55,460 nt of DNA. Source: Rhodopirellula sp. (GTDB lineage: Bacteria > Planctomycetota > Planctomycetia > Pirellulales > Pirellulaceae). Within the stretch, counting starts at the first letter, position 1; each line of letters begins with the position of its first letter. The notes below the pieces were generated by a model. That model did no database searches, had not been told where the DNA came from, and worked only from the letters and a program-made list of their open reading frames with translations. The position numbers and the translations under genes are program-made. Positions 17,482 through 27,004 of the stretch are shown here, one piece after another. The DNA is taken from contig NZGD01000289.1 in NCBI GenBank assembly GCA_002690925.1, forward strand, positions 23,815-79,274, read 5' to 3'.

Positions 17482-20400
17482 TCCGATTCAGTTCTGTGAC
17501 CGATCGTTATTACTGCTTGCAGCCCACACTGCGAGTTTTTGCAATCCTGTTGAGTTCGGTGTCCATCACTCAGACCCATGCTTGGGAACCGCCGTTACAG
17601 GTTGCGAAAATCGAACGTGAGAAGCCTGTTGATTACCATTCCGAAATTTTGCCATTGCTGAAACAGAATTGTCTGGCTTGCCATCACGCGAAAGAAGCGG
17701 AAGGAGGCCTGGTCATGGAAACACTGGAGACCATTGTAAAAGGTGGTGATACGGGAACGGCATTGGTTGCCGGTAAGTCAGCTGAAAGTTTGCTGTTCAC
17801 GCGGGCGGTTGGCGGAGACGATCCTTTGATGCCGCCTGAGGATAATGGTGTCGGCGCAAAGTCATTGAGTCCCGAGCAGCTTGGACTGCTTAAGCTTTGG
17901 ATCGATCAAGGCGCGAACGTAGAGAGGTCAGAAGCGGTCGAAGCCATTCAGTGGCAGCCGATCCCTGAATCCATTCGAACGGTCTACTCACTGAAGTTTT
18001 CTCCCGACGGGAATTTTGCAGTAGTCGGTAGAGGCAATCGTGTGATCGTTGTGGATACAGCGACTCATGAAGTCAGTGGTCGACTGGTGGATCCTTCCTT
18101 GACCGTGGGTGAGGTCACTGATGTTGATCTGATTCAGTCAGTCGCTGTCTCACCCCAAGCCGATTTTATTGCTACCGGTGGTTTTCGGACGGTGAGACTT
18201 TGGCGGCGAAGTTCGCAAGAGCTCGCTATCGATGAGATGCCATTCGCCAATGCTGTTGGTTTGTTGGCAGTTCATCCAACAGAGGATCTGGCTGCCTTGG
18301 TAAATGCGGTCGGTGATATCGAAGTCTGGAGCTTGCGCGAACAACAAATTAGAAGCACGCTCAAGGGTAATGCGGAGCGAGTGGTTGATATGGTTTGGTC
18401 AGAATCAGCGGATTCCCTCTTATCAGTGGACGAGATGGGCCATGTCACAAAGTGGGATGTCACCGCTGCAAAAAGAATATTTGAACACGATGCAGGGGGG
18501 CCTATTAGGGAACTGATTTGGTCACCTGATGGAAGTTTGATTGCCTGGGTCAGCCCGGAGGGGCAACCGCAGCTTTTGCGTGTGAAAGCAGATTCTTCAG
18601 GTTTGGAGATGCAGCAGGAAAGTTTGGGTGGAGTGGCCGAGGTGACAGCGATGGCACTGTTGACCAAACCCACTGTTGCTGTTGCTGTTGCATCCGGGAA
18701 TGGAACTGTCTCATTGGTGGATGTCGCTGACAATAAGGTGCTTCGAAAAATGGAGCATGGTGCCCCCGTGACCTGCATCGAATCCAGTGGTGATCAGTCA
18801 AAAATCGTAACAGGCGGGGCTGATGGTGTCCTCCAGATCTGGAATCAGCTTGATGGAAAAAGTCTTCTAAAAGTGCGTGAAAGTCGCGCTGATTCACTGA
18901 TGATTGCTTCGGCAAAACGGGATTCAGAACGGCAAAAAGGTGCCCTGGCTCGTTTAAATGCTCAGACAGAAGCATTAAAGAAATCACTGGAAAAGGAGGA
19001 TGCTGCATTAAAAAAGGTGACAGACGAGCACCAGAAAGCAGTCGTTGCCTTAGCTGAAGGTGAGAAGAAACGAGTTGAGGCGGTGGCGGTTGTCGCAGCA
19101 ACCGAAGCGAAAATCGCCAAAGCGGGCATCGACACGGAATCGGCAAAAAAACTGATCGAAGCGACTTCAGTGACTTTGGTCAGCAAGAAGTCGGTGGTTG
19201 ATCAAGTTAGCAGGCAGCTTGAGATGCAAAAAGCTGAGTTGAAAAAAGCTTTAGAAGAAGCAGGAAATGCGACTGCGGCCGCGCAGCAAGCCGAGAAAAA
19301 TAAGGTGGCTGCACAGTCCAAGGCAGACATCATTCAGAAAATGGTAGATGAGACAAATGCCGCTTTGAAAAAAGCAAAAGATGAGGCTGCCGCTGATCAG
19401 GCAAAGATTGATCAGTCGAAGATGACGCTTGCTGATGCTGAAACGATAACTCAAAAATCAGGTAAGGAACTGGAAACTCAGAAAAAAGCCGCCACGGATG
19501 CTGAAACTGCGAAACAAAAAAGTGAGGCAGAAGTTGCAAAACGTAAGCAGGCATTGGGTACAGCAACCGCAGCCCAGAAGCGCGCTGCGGTTGCCATTCC
19601 AAATCATCAGGTGGTGATTCAAGCAGAAACGACTCGCAAAGAATTGTTAGATCAGCGGTTGGTGTCTTTGGAATCAGTGGTTGCGGCGCCGGGGAATGCA
19701 GTGTGTGATTTGGCACTCGGGCCTGATGACGTGGTCGTCGCCGCAAGGCAAGACGGAAGTGTCGATGTTTATCGTCTGAGCGATGGACACGCGGTCGCTG
19801 AGTTTTTGTCGGCAAATAGGCAGCCGTTGCAGGTGGTCACTCATGGAAGCATGGTGATCGGATTCAATCAGCAGTCCGCACCAGTATCGTGGGCGATTAA
19901 GTCAAACTGGGTGCTGGAGCGGACGATTGGTAGTGTCGATGATCCAACTGTCCTTAGCGATCGAGTCACTGCCTTGGATTTCAGCCCGGATGGAAAATCA
20001 TTGGCGGTCGGAAGCGGGCCACCGAGTCGATCGGGTCAGGTTGTTGTCTTCGATGTGCAAACTGGAAGGCCGGTTCGAGATTTTGGCGATGTGCATAGCG
20101 ATACTGTCCTGGGATTATCGTTCTCACCAGACGGTCGAATCTTGGCTTCCTCGGCCGCAGACAAAACGATCCGGTTGCTCGATTTGCGTCGCGGTGAACT
20201 CATTCGTTCCCTTGAGGGCCATACCCATCATGTCTTGTCCATCGCATGGCAAGACGATGGGCAAACAATCGCGTCAGCAAGTGCCGACCAAACGGTTAAA
20301 TTATGGAATATTGAGACTGGTGAGCAACGTCGAACTATTTCTGGTTTCTCAAAAGAGATTACATCAGTCGCCTTCATCCAAGCTACAAATCAAGTGGCAC

Positions 20401-20597
20401 TCGCTTGTGCGGATGGACAAGTCAGGCTGTACGACAGTTCTAACGGCAAGTCCTTGAGGTCTTTCAATGCATCGGGGGACTTTCTCTACTCGCTAAGTGT
20501 CACGACGGATGGGACAAGTCTGGTTTCTGCGGGGCAAAGCGGAAAAGTGCGGTTCTGGACGGTGAAAGACGGGAAACTAGTATACGAACTCGAGTGA
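17478..20597 (+). CDS. Secreted cytochrome c (PSCyt1)-WD40 protein split by a long coiled coil
   Basis: A 1039-residue exported protein. A signal peptide (about 18-36, ending THA) precedes a PSCyt1 domain with a CLACHHAKEAEGG heme motif near residue 64 and a distal MPPED methionine. WD40 repeats fill about 155-470 (FSPDGNFAVVGRG, GGADGVLQIWN). Residues about 471-728 are Ala/Lys/Glu/Gln-rich heptads predicted as coiled coil. A second set of WD40 repeats runs 730-1039 (FSPDGKSLAVGSG, SASADQTVKLWNIETG, SAGQSGKVRFW). It overlaps the PPC gene by four bases, so the two are translationally coupled. It could scaffold the cluster's secreted proteins; that is inference. Confidence 0.88.
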   Translation: MIRFSSVTDRYYCLQPTLRVFAILLSSVSITQTHAWEPPLQVAKIEREKPVDYHSEILPLLKQNCLACHHAKEAEGGLVMETLETIVKGGDTGTALVAGKSAESLLFTRAVGGDDPLMPPEDNGVGAKSLSPEQLGLLKLWIDQGANVERSEAVEAIQWQPIPESIRTVYSLKFSPDGNFAVVGRGNRVIVVDTATHEVSGRLVDPSLTVGEVTDVDLIQSVAVSPQADFIATGGFRTVRLWRRSSQELAIDEMPFANAVGLLAVHPTEDLAALVNAVGDIEVWSLREQQIRSTLKGNAERVVDMVWSESADSLLSVDEMGHVTKWDVTAAKRIFEHDAGGPIRELIWSPDGSLIAWVSPEGQPQLLRVKADSSGLEMQQESLGGVAEVTAMALLTKPTVAVAVASGNGTVSLVDVADNKVLRKMEHGAPVTCIESSGDQSKIVTGGADGVLQIWNQLDGKSLLKVRESRADSLMIASAKRDSERQKGALARLNAQTEALKKSLEKEDAALKKVTDEHQKAVVALAEGEKKRVEAVAVVAATEAKIAKAGIDTESAKKLIEATSVTLVSKKSVVDQVSRQLEMQKAELKKALEEAGNATAAAQQAEKNKVAAQSKADIIQKMVDETNAALKKAKDEAAADQAKIDQSKMTLADAETITQKSGKELETQKKAATDAETAKQKSEAEVAKRKQALGTATAAQKRAAVAIPNHQVVIQAETTRKELLDQRLVSLESVVAAPGNAVCDLALGPDDVVVAARQDGSVDVYRLSDGHAVAEFLSANRQPLQVVTHGSMVIGFNQQSAPVSWAIKSNWVLERTIGSVDDPTVLSDRVTALDFSPDGKSLAVGSGPPSRSGQVVVFDVQTGRPVRDFGDVHSDTVLGLSFSPDGRILASSAADKTIRLLDLRRGELIRSLEGHTHHVLSIAWQDDGQTIASASADQTVKLWNIETGEQRRTISGFSKEITSVAFIQATNQVALACADGQVRLYDSSNGKSLRSFNASGDFLYSLSVTTDGTSLVSAGQSGKVRFWTVKDGKLVYELE

Positions 20598-20803
20598 TGC
20601 GGAGCTCGAGTTGCATCGCCGGCCCCCTCCGATGGTGCGGGAAAGGTCCACTTTGATCGGCGATCGCGATTTTTATTTCTGGAATACGGTGCCGGTTAGA
20701 GGTTCCGTGGACTGTTCGTGCCGAGTCAGTCATGCCACGCTGGATTTGAGTTGCGGAACATGAGCCGTGATGCGTGAGTCGCACTGACCTCTAGGACAAT
20801 GCA

Positions 20804-21850
20804 ATGAAGCTGATTTCAAAATGGATGCCGACCGTCGCCTCAGGGTGCTCGGTAAGCCCGGTCATTTGGGTGTTAGTGTTGTTGTTTTCTGTCGAGTTTG
20901 CATTTCTATTCGATACCGCAGAAGCGCAAGTCGTTGTTGTCGGTCCTGCTGGTGGGGTCCGCGTGCGAGCACCCTTCGTTTCGGTAGACGTTCTCCCCTT
21001 GTATCGTGGGACTCGCCGACGAGTTCCTTACGCGGCAATCAACGCTGGCGTTTACCGAAGTCATCGTCCCTTACCTGCGGTTGCGGGCTTTTTTCCAATT
21101 CCGGTTCCCTACCCCTACGCGGTTGCTGTTGCACCGGCATTTCCAGTCATTGCTGTTCCTGCCTATCCCGGTTTTGTCTATCCGAATATTCCCATTAGTG
21201 AATATCCACGTGTGATCTATCGAGACGGGGAGGTTGTGGGGCAGCCTTTCCGCAATGGTGCTATTTCAGCGAGTCGGTCTCGTTTGGAACTTTCGCTACC
21301 AGAGCGTCTTCGCACAGCAGTGGAATCATTGGCGCGAACACTCTCGCTACGTGAGGATGGTGATGTTTGGCTGAATTATCTTGGGCCGCAACGCATCATT
21401 GAAAATGTAGACCTCGGTCGTCCTGCATCTGAGTTGCAGGATTTGATCAGTAATTACGATGGTGTTGTTAGTAATGGAAGCTTGGAATCGATTCAGTACG
21501 CAAGAGGTTTTGCTGCATCGCGGGATTTGCTTCGGCAGTATCTGGGGATGAAACAGCTTTCCATCACGCCGAGTCCCGACCAGCTTCCAGTGCCGTCGCG
21601 TCTCGTTCCGCCTGATTCGATTGCAGAACCGCCATCGCCGCTGCCGCCATCGCCGCTGCCGCCATCGCCACAGCGGCCAAAGAACAGGCCGTTGAATCAA
21701 TTGCCTGGTGATCCTGCCGCTGGTGCAGAGCAGTCAGGGGTTTCTGCAACCAGTGTTCGAGCCAAACAAATCACAAGATTGAATTACGCATCTAAAGGCG
21801 ATCAGCCGCAAAGGAAAACTGTAGAAGCAGCACGGCCAACTTCACTTTGA
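20804..21850 (+). CDS. Exported proline-rich protein of unknown function
   Basis: A 348-residue protein I cannot place in a family. An N-terminal hydrophobic segment (about 19-40) followed by DTAEAQ looks like a signal peptide. The next 100 residues are rich in Val, Pro, Tyr and Ala (FPIPVPYPYAVAVAPAFPV). A globular middle (about 155-250, SRLELSLPERLRTAVESLA) contains the region most likely to be folded. A Pro-Ser-Leu linker (PPSPLPPSPLPPSP, about 276-289) and a basic, disordered-looking tail follow. It begins 206 bases after the cytochrome-WD40 gene on the same strand and may or may not belong to that operon. Confidence 0.7.
   Translation: MKLISKWMPTVASGCSVSPVIWVLVLLFSVEFAFLFDTAEAQVVVVGPAGGVRVRAPFVSVDVLPLYRGTRRRVPYAAINAGVYRSHRPLPAVAGFFPIPVPYPYAVAVAPAFPVIAVPAYPGFVYPNIPISEYPRVIYRDGEVVGQPFRNGAISASRSRLELSLPERLRTAVESLARTLSLREDGDVWLNYLGPQRIIENVDLGRPASELQDLISNYDGVVSNGSLESIQYARGFAASRDLLRQYLGMKQLSITPSPDQLPVPSRLVPPDSIAEPPSPLPPSPLPPSPQRPKNRPLNQLPGDPAAGAEQSGVSATSVRAKQITRLNYASKGDQPQRKTVEAARPTSL
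21629..21673. repeat. 15-bp in-frame tandem repeat encoding Pro-rich linker
   Basis: Three units of CCGCCATCGCCGCTG at 21629-21643, 21644-21658 and 21659-21673; the last differs at its 3' end. Each unit encodes five residues of the PPSPL repeat. Confidence 0.85.
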
Positions 21851-22046
21851 TGTGGCGGGAAACTGATGCGGTTCCCATGCGACCATCTTGTTGGGGCAAG
21901 TACCACTTTGGTTGCAGGCCCAGACGCTCAGGTCTGCCCCCTTTAATTCGTATATCGGTTCTAACGCGATTGTTGATGCGTCGTGAAAATTCAGTCTTCT
22001 AGCTGACCGTGATTCAGATGTCGGAAGCGTTTGGTGCATCAGAGCA

Positions 22047-22094
22047 CTGAGCATCAGGTGAGCTGAGCATCAGGTAAACTGGGCATCAGGTTAG
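22047..22094. repeat. 16-bp tandem repeat, three copies, abutting the DUF1501 stop
   Basis: Unit CTGAGCATCAGGTGAG at 22047-22062, 22063-22078 and 22079-22094. The copies differ mainly in the last few bases. The copy nearest the gene overlaps the stop codon (22091-22093, minus strand). Confidence 0.85.
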
Positions 22095-23542
22095 CTGATA
22101 AGTTGCTCAATCATTTTTCCTTCGTTGACGGTCGGTCGTTCAAGCCGGCCTTGGTGGTTGTAGGAAAGTTCAAGGCGATCGAGTCCAAGTAAGTGGAGGA
22201 TGCTCGCATGGATATCATGCACATGGGCGCGGTTTTCTGTGGCGTAGAGCCCGAGTTCATCGGTAGCTCCAATGACTTGACCGCCGTTGACGCCGCCACC
22301 CGCCATCCACATTGTAAATCCGGTAGGGTTGTGGTCTCGGCCGGTTCCTTTTTCGCTCATGGGCGTACGTCCAAACTCACCGCCCCAGACCACGAGGGTT
22401 TGGTCAAGTAGTCCGCGTTGTCGCAAATCGGTCAAAAGTCCCGCGATCGGCTTGTCGACGCTGCCGCAATATTTTGTATGGTTGGATTCGATGCCTGAGT
22501 GCGCATCCCACCCACTGCCGGTACCGCTGAATAACTGGATAAAGCGAACGCCTCGTTCGACCATTCGTCGTGCCAGAAGGCAAATTTCCCCAAAGTTTGC
22601 CGTTGGTTTGTCGTCCAAGCCGTACAGATCACGTGTCGCTGCAGTTTCGCGTGCCAGATCGACTGCTTCCGGGGCAGCGCTCTGCATGCGATAGGCAAGT
22701 TCATACGAGCGTATGCGTGCATCAAGAGTCGAAACATTAGGCAGACGCGCGGCATGCATCTCATTGATTTTCCGAATCAGGTCCAGCTTTTGACGTTGCC
22801 TCGGTCCGTCGATTCCTGTCGGTAGTGTCAGGTTGGCGATTGCTTCTTCGGTGGGGCCATCGCCGACCGGTGTTCCCTGAAACGTTGACGGTAGAAAACC
22901 CGGCCCCCAGCTTCTGACTCCGTTGGTGCCAGGTTTTTTTTGATCCTTCATGACCACAAAAGCAGGTAGCTCTTCCGTTTCGCTACCCAGGCCATAAGTA
23001 ACCCATGAGCCCAGCGACGGACGTCCTGCAATGATGCTGCCCGTGTTCATCAGGTTGCATCCGCCGGAATGGTTGATTCCTTCACCGTAGCATGAACGTA
23101 ATATTGCCAATTCGTCTGCGTGTTTCGCAACGTTTGGGAACCAATCGCTGATTTCCAAGCCACTTTCACCATATCGGTCCCATTTGCGTTTGCATTCCAG
23201 AAGCGGTGATCCTTTTTCACCCATTGCGGTAATTGGCTCGCGGAATGATGCGGGCAGAGACTGTCCTGCCAGTTCATTGAGTAATGGTTTTCGATCGAAT
23301 GTATCAAGCTGGCTGGGGCCACCTTCCATGAAGAGAAAAATGACACTCTTCGCACTCGCTGGATGGTGGCAGCCTTGTGTCGCTAAACCTGTCTTGAGAG
23401 TTTCAGCTTGTGCTAGTATCCCATTTAAGGCCAACGCACCAAAACCTGCACCCGCCTGCGTTAACATCTGTCGACGATTGACCACGGGTTGGATGTGCGG
23501 CACGTTCGCTCGGTGGCATAGATTTGAAGGTGGGTGGTGCAT
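22091..23542 (-). CDS. DUF1501 protein, probable Tat substrate (second locus)
   Basis: A 483-residue DUF1501 protein. The N-terminus has NRRQMLTQAGAGFGALALNG (23-42), a weak twin-arginine signal. Core motifs include FLFMEGGPSQLDTFDRKP, LRSCYGEGINHSGGCNLMNTG, SGWDAHSGIESNH and VVWGGEFGRTPMSEKG followed by GRDHNPTGF, matching the family and the first-locus protein at 11263. It lies 36 bases downstream of a PSCyt1-DUF1549-DUF1553 gene on the same strand, the usual two-gene arrangement. The stop codon falls within a 16-bp tandem repeat. Enzymatic activity is not established for the family. Confidence 0.92.
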   Translation of the reverse strand: MHHPPSNLCHRANVPHIQPVVNRRQMLTQAGAGFGALALNGILAQAETLKTGLATQGCHHPASAKSVIFLFMEGGPSQLDTFDRKPLLNELAGQSLPASFREPITAMGEKGSPLLECKRKWDRYGESGLEISDWFPNVAKHADELAILRSCYGEGINHSGGCNLMNTGSIIAGRPSLGSWVTYGLGSETEELPAFVVMKDQKKPGTNGVRSWGPGFLPSTFQGTPVGDGPTEEAIANLTLPTGIDGPRQRQKLDLIRKINEMHAARLPNVSTLDARIRSYELAYRMQSAAPEAVDLARETAATRDLYGLDDKPTANFGEICLLARRMVERGVRFIQLFSGTGSGWDAHSGIESNHTKYCGSVDKPIAGLLTDLRQRGLLDQTLVVWGGEFGRTPMSEKGTGRDHNPTGFTMWMAGGGVNGGQVIGATDELGLYATENRAHVHDIHASILHLLGLDRLELSYNHQGRLERPTVNEGKMIEQLIS

Positions 23543-23578
23543 CTGTTAATGCCGGTGTGTGGTGAGTCTGGTCATGAG

Positions 23579-26092
23579 TTACTCAATGAACAGAAACGAG
23601 TTGCTGTTGATCAGAATGTGACAGACATCTGTTTCACCTTGCTGCCCGCTGGCAGCAAGAGGTGAAAGCAGGTCAATGGTTTGCTGGTTTGCGGGTATCC
23701 CGCTGATTATCTCGACCGCTTGGTTTACAAATGCGGATCCACGTTTTGATTTTTCGATATGAGAAACTTTACCTCGGACATTGTTTGCAAAACTTTTTGC
23801 CGCGTTAACAACACGCGGGCTGTTCATCATCATCAGTGCTTGGGGTGCTGTCGTCGTGACATCCCGTTTTGCTGTCCCGACCAGACCGCTGGGGGCGTCG
23901 AGTGCATTGAGCATTTCATCTGATGAGTTTCGTTTCCGTTGTAGATAAATCGATCTTCGTCCTGGGGTGCCAGCGACGCTCGGGCCGCCGTATTGCATTT
24001 GCAATGCGTCCATGGCGACTAGAAGTGCATCGCGATATTGCTCAGCATCCAGTCGTTGGATTGTGCGATGCCAGTGCAGTCGGTTGTCGGGATCAATTTC
24101 CAGAGCCTTGCCATATTGGGCGTGTTGTGTCGCTTGCTGATACGTCTTACTGCTAACGATTTCCCGTTGTAATTGCTGGATGTTCCAATTCGAATCAATG
24201 AGTGTTTTTGCCAGGTAATCGAGTAGCTGGGGATGGGAGGGAGGGAGACCCAGAAGTCCAAAATCGTTTGGGCTTTCTACCAGTCCTGTTCCAAAGTGAT
24301 ATTGCCAAATCCGATTCGCAAAGACTCTGGCTGAGATGGGGTTTTCGGGAGACGTGATCCATGCTGCCAAGGCAGTTCGCCGCCCGCTTGTTTTCGTAGC
24401 TGAATCCCTTTGTTCGGAGAACGACTGACCACCTAGAACTGTCGGGGCTCCGGGGCCAAAAGAATTGCCTTGGGTACGTCCCGGTAAGCGTGTTGGGCGA
24501 ATCAAGCCATCCGCGTCAGCGACAGTGATCAGTTCAGCGACTTCGTAGGGATTGGCATTGAGTTCTGATAGTTGTTTCAGGATGTCTTTGCGTTTTTCGT
24601 TCCGTTCTTTTCCAATCGCCTTCGTGACTTTCGCAGTGGTGATCCCTTCGTCAATTACCTGCCGTTGGACAAGGTAGGCGATTTGGTGTTCGTACGTCGT
24701 ACGTTTGTTTGCCGACTTTCGGAACATCTCCTGCACATTGAGTGGGAAGCGGTCAATAGCTTCGTCAGCAAGAGACTTGATGTCATCAGCTTCTACCTTG
24801 GCGAGCTCATCCAAAAGTGCTTGAACTTTTTCTGGTTCACCTGCCTGCATGTCGCGTTGTGGTTTCTGGTCGACAAACAGCATGGGTTCGAAGACGCTGC
24901 GGAACCGGAAATAATCACTCCGTGGAATGGGATCAAATTTGTGATCGTGGCACTTTGCACACGCCAGCCCTGTAGCCATGAAAATATCGGCGGTGACGTC
25001 TGTGATTTCGTCTACGATGTTTTGCCATTGACCCTCGGCGTCACGCTGGTTGAATTCGTAGATGCCAAGTCGCAGTAAGCCCACCGCAGCTAATGCGGTC
25101 TTGTCATGAGGTGCTATTTCATCCCCTGCAAGTTGCAAAGCGACAAATTGGTCATAGGTCATGCCTTCGTTGAAGGCATCGGCTACGAATTGTCGATAGC
25201 GCCATGCTTGTGGCCGGAACGCGTCAGCACGCCACCCATCAGACTCCGCGAAGCGAACAAGATCGAGCCAACGTCGAGCCATTCGCTCACCGTAAGCCGG
25301 TGCGGCGAACATGCGATCAATGAGTCTGCTGTAGGCATCGGGGTGCGGGTCTTCAACGAATTTTTTGATTTGTTCCGGTGTGGGAGGCAATCCCAATAAG
25401 TCAAACGATAGCCGCCGGATTAAATGACGGCGGTCTGCTGTGTCCGCACGCTTAAGACCAACCGCGTTTAGAGATGCGTCTACATAGCGATCTATGGGAT
25501 GGCGGGATCTGCTATCTTCTACCGCATTCGGCACGGTACCGGGAGCCAGTGGCTGCGCTGCCCACCAGGATTTTTCTGTTTCTGTTTCTGTTTTTCCATT
25601 AAGCCGCGACGGATTTTCTACAGGCCATACCGCGCCGTCACGAATCCATTTGACCAGCGTTTCCTGTTGTGATGCCGTCAATGGAGCTTTGGGGGGCATC
25701 TCAAGATCCTCGTAGCGAATCGCGTTGACCAACAGGCTTTGTTCCGGGTTGCCGGGGACGATGGCTGCGCCACTGTCACCTCCTGCTCGGATGGTCGTAG
25801 CAGTGTCAAGTCTTAGCCCTCCTTCCGCTTTGTCAGTCGAATGACACTCAAAGCATTCAGCAACCAGCAGCGGTCGTACTTTGGTTTCAAAAAAACGGAG
25901 CTTGTCTGTGTCGTTCGCAGCAAAAGCTGTTGAGCCTATCTGGAATGCAACAAGGCTTGCAATGAAAACAAAATGAAAGCCAAACCGGTGTCTGCCATAA
26001 GTCCGCAGTTTCGTGATGCAGGTAATTCCACTCACAGGTTGGGGTGCGGCGTAAAAGCGAATCATGGCAGTAGTCAAATGCATGCTCAGCAT
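23579..26092 (-). CDS. PSCyt1-DUF1549-DUF1553 secreted protein
   Basis: An 837-residue protein. A hydrophobic signal region (about 38-58, FVFIASLVAFQIGSTAFA) follows a basic leader. PSCyt1 begins near residue 65 with a canonical heme motif, CFECHSTDKAEGG, and the methionine in LEMPPKAPL. DUF1549 covers about 185-395 and includes a second CxxCH, CAKCHDHKFDPI. DUF1553 covers about 555-820 (PENPISARVFANRIWQYHFG). Unlike the protein at 12656 it has a normal CxxCH and no Big2 domains. ATG codons at residues 1, 4 and 10 are all possible starts. A TTTCTG triplication at 25573-25590 encodes a TETETE linker after PSCyt1. Expected to act with the adjacent DUF1501 protein. Confidence 0.9.
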   Translation of the reverse strand: MLSMHLTTAMIRFYAAPQPVSGITCITKLRTYGRHRFGFHFVFIASLVAFQIGSTAFAANDTDKLRFFETKVRPLLVAECFECHSTDKAEGGLRLDTATTIRAGGDSGAAIVPGNPEQSLLVNAIRYEDLEMPPKAPLTASQQETLVKWIRDGAVWPVENPSRLNGKTETETEKSWWAAQPLAPGTVPNAVEDSRSRHPIDRYVDASLNAVGLKRADTADRRHLIRRLSFDLLGLPPTPEQIKKFVEDPHPDAYSRLIDRMFAAPAYGERMARRWLDLVRFAESDGWRADAFRPQAWRYRQFVADAFNEGMTYDQFVALQLAGDEIAPHDKTALAAVGLLRLGIYEFNQRDAEGQWQNIVDEITDVTADIFMATGLACAKCHDHKFDPIPRSDYFRFRSVFEPMLFVDQKPQRDMQAGEPEKVQALLDELAKVEADDIKSLADEAIDRFPLNVQEMFRKSANKRTTYEHQIAYLVQRQVIDEGITTAKVTKAIGKERNEKRKDILKQLSELNANPYEVAELITVADADGLIRPTRLPGRTQGNSFGPGAPTVLGGQSFSEQRDSATKTSGRRTALAAWITSPENPISARVFANRIWQYHFGTGLVESPNDFGLLGLPPSHPQLLDYLAKTLIDSNWNIQQLQREIVSSKTYQQATQHAQYGKALEIDPDNRLHWHRTIQRLDAEQYRDALLVAMDALQMQYGGPSVAGTPGRRSIYLQRKRNSSDEMLNALDAPSGLVGTAKRDVTTTAPQALMMMNSPRVVNAAKSFANNVRGKVSHIEKSKRGSAFVNQAVEIISGIPANQQTIDLLSPLAASGQQGETDVCHILINSNSFLFIE

Positions 26093-26332
26093 CGAGAGAC
26101 CTGAGATGGGATTTGGGGCGGCAGGAAAATTTTTTTCGCTGGATCAGCTTCCTGTGAGAGTGACGAAAAATCGAAGCACTGAGTTGCTGATATCGCACTG
26201 TGACTCACGTCTTCTATGATACTTGAAATTTCATCGCGAGGTGCCAAACATTTTCGTAATGTCGCTGTTGTACTGTCTGAGAGACCGCTTTCAGGTACGA
26301 GAGGAGTTTGGTGTCGGAGAACCTTAGACGCT

Positions 26333-27004
26333 TTATGCCGCTTGGGCCACTTCGCGTTGCCCGTTACGAGCCGTGAGAATCAGCTGGACTGCGTCGTAGG
26401 CTGCGTGTGCGGCAATCGGAACCAAGAGATTTCCCGTGTAGAGCAGCAAGCCTCCAAAGTAGAGGCCCATCAATGCAGCTAAGATGACGTAAACTTTTGT
26501 AATGGGATGAAACAGGCCGAACACTAACGATGATGCGACTAACGCGATCCCAATCGCTAGCGAAGAAGTGGCACCGCCGGAAAATTCCGCAAGTCCAATT
26601 AGATTTGCAAGCCAGTACATCAGCCAACCTCGAAAGAGGAGTTCTTCGCCAATTCCAGCGCACAGACTGACCATGATTAGTTCGAGCGGACGTAGTCGCA
26701 GCAAGCTGCGGAGCATGCCGTCATCGGTCAGACGCTCCAGTTCGCGAATCGGTTCCCAAGGGATGCGACGGATAATTTCCACGAACAGTAGAATCGGGCC
26801 AGCAGCAGCGCAGCCAAGTAAAATACTACTTAGAATGGGCCAAAGTTCGTCAACTGAAAGCTCGGGAATCGTTTCTCGCGCGGACGGACCAATCGCCCAA
26901 CCCAAAAAAAGTGCCAGAGCAGCGAGGGCTAGCTCAAACAAAGCAGCGGACAGAAATACCTGATCTGGGGTTTGTTCAGTGTTCTCTTGATCTTCAGAGG
27001 GCAT
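26333..27004 (-). CDS. CPBP family intramembrane metalloprotease (CAAX protease-like)
   Basis: A 223-residue integral membrane protein with about six hydrophobic segments. The three family motifs are present: EELLFRGW (Glu120, Glu121, Arg125), FGLFH (His166) and HAAYD (His200, Asp204), so the zinc-dependent active site looks complete. Bacterial members include prenyl-protein proteases and bacteriocin self-immunity proteins; no bacteriocin gene is visible nearby, so the role is unassigned. It stands alone, divergent from folK, with a 350-base intergenic region. Confidence 0.88.
   Translation of the reverse strand: MPSEDQENTEQTPDQVFLSAALFELALAALALFLGWAIGPSARETIPELSVDELWPILSSILLGCAAAGPILLFVEIIRRIPWEPIRELERLTDDGMLRSLLRLRPLELIMVSLCAGIGEELLFRGWLMYWLANLIGLAEFSGGATSSLAIGIALVASSLVFGLFHPITKVYVILAALMGLYFGGLLLYTGNLLVPIAAHAAYDAVQLILTARNGQREVAQAA

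Noticed and set aside
20640..20700. GATCGGCGATCGCGATTTTTATTT as a terminator after the cytochrome-WD40 gene
   Set aside because: The possible stem is only about four base pairs or has too small a loop, so a terminator is not supported.
25573..25590. TTTCTG triplication as a phase-variable repeat
   Set aside because: Hexanucleotide units stay in frame and encode a TETETE linker; copy changes would not switch the gene off.
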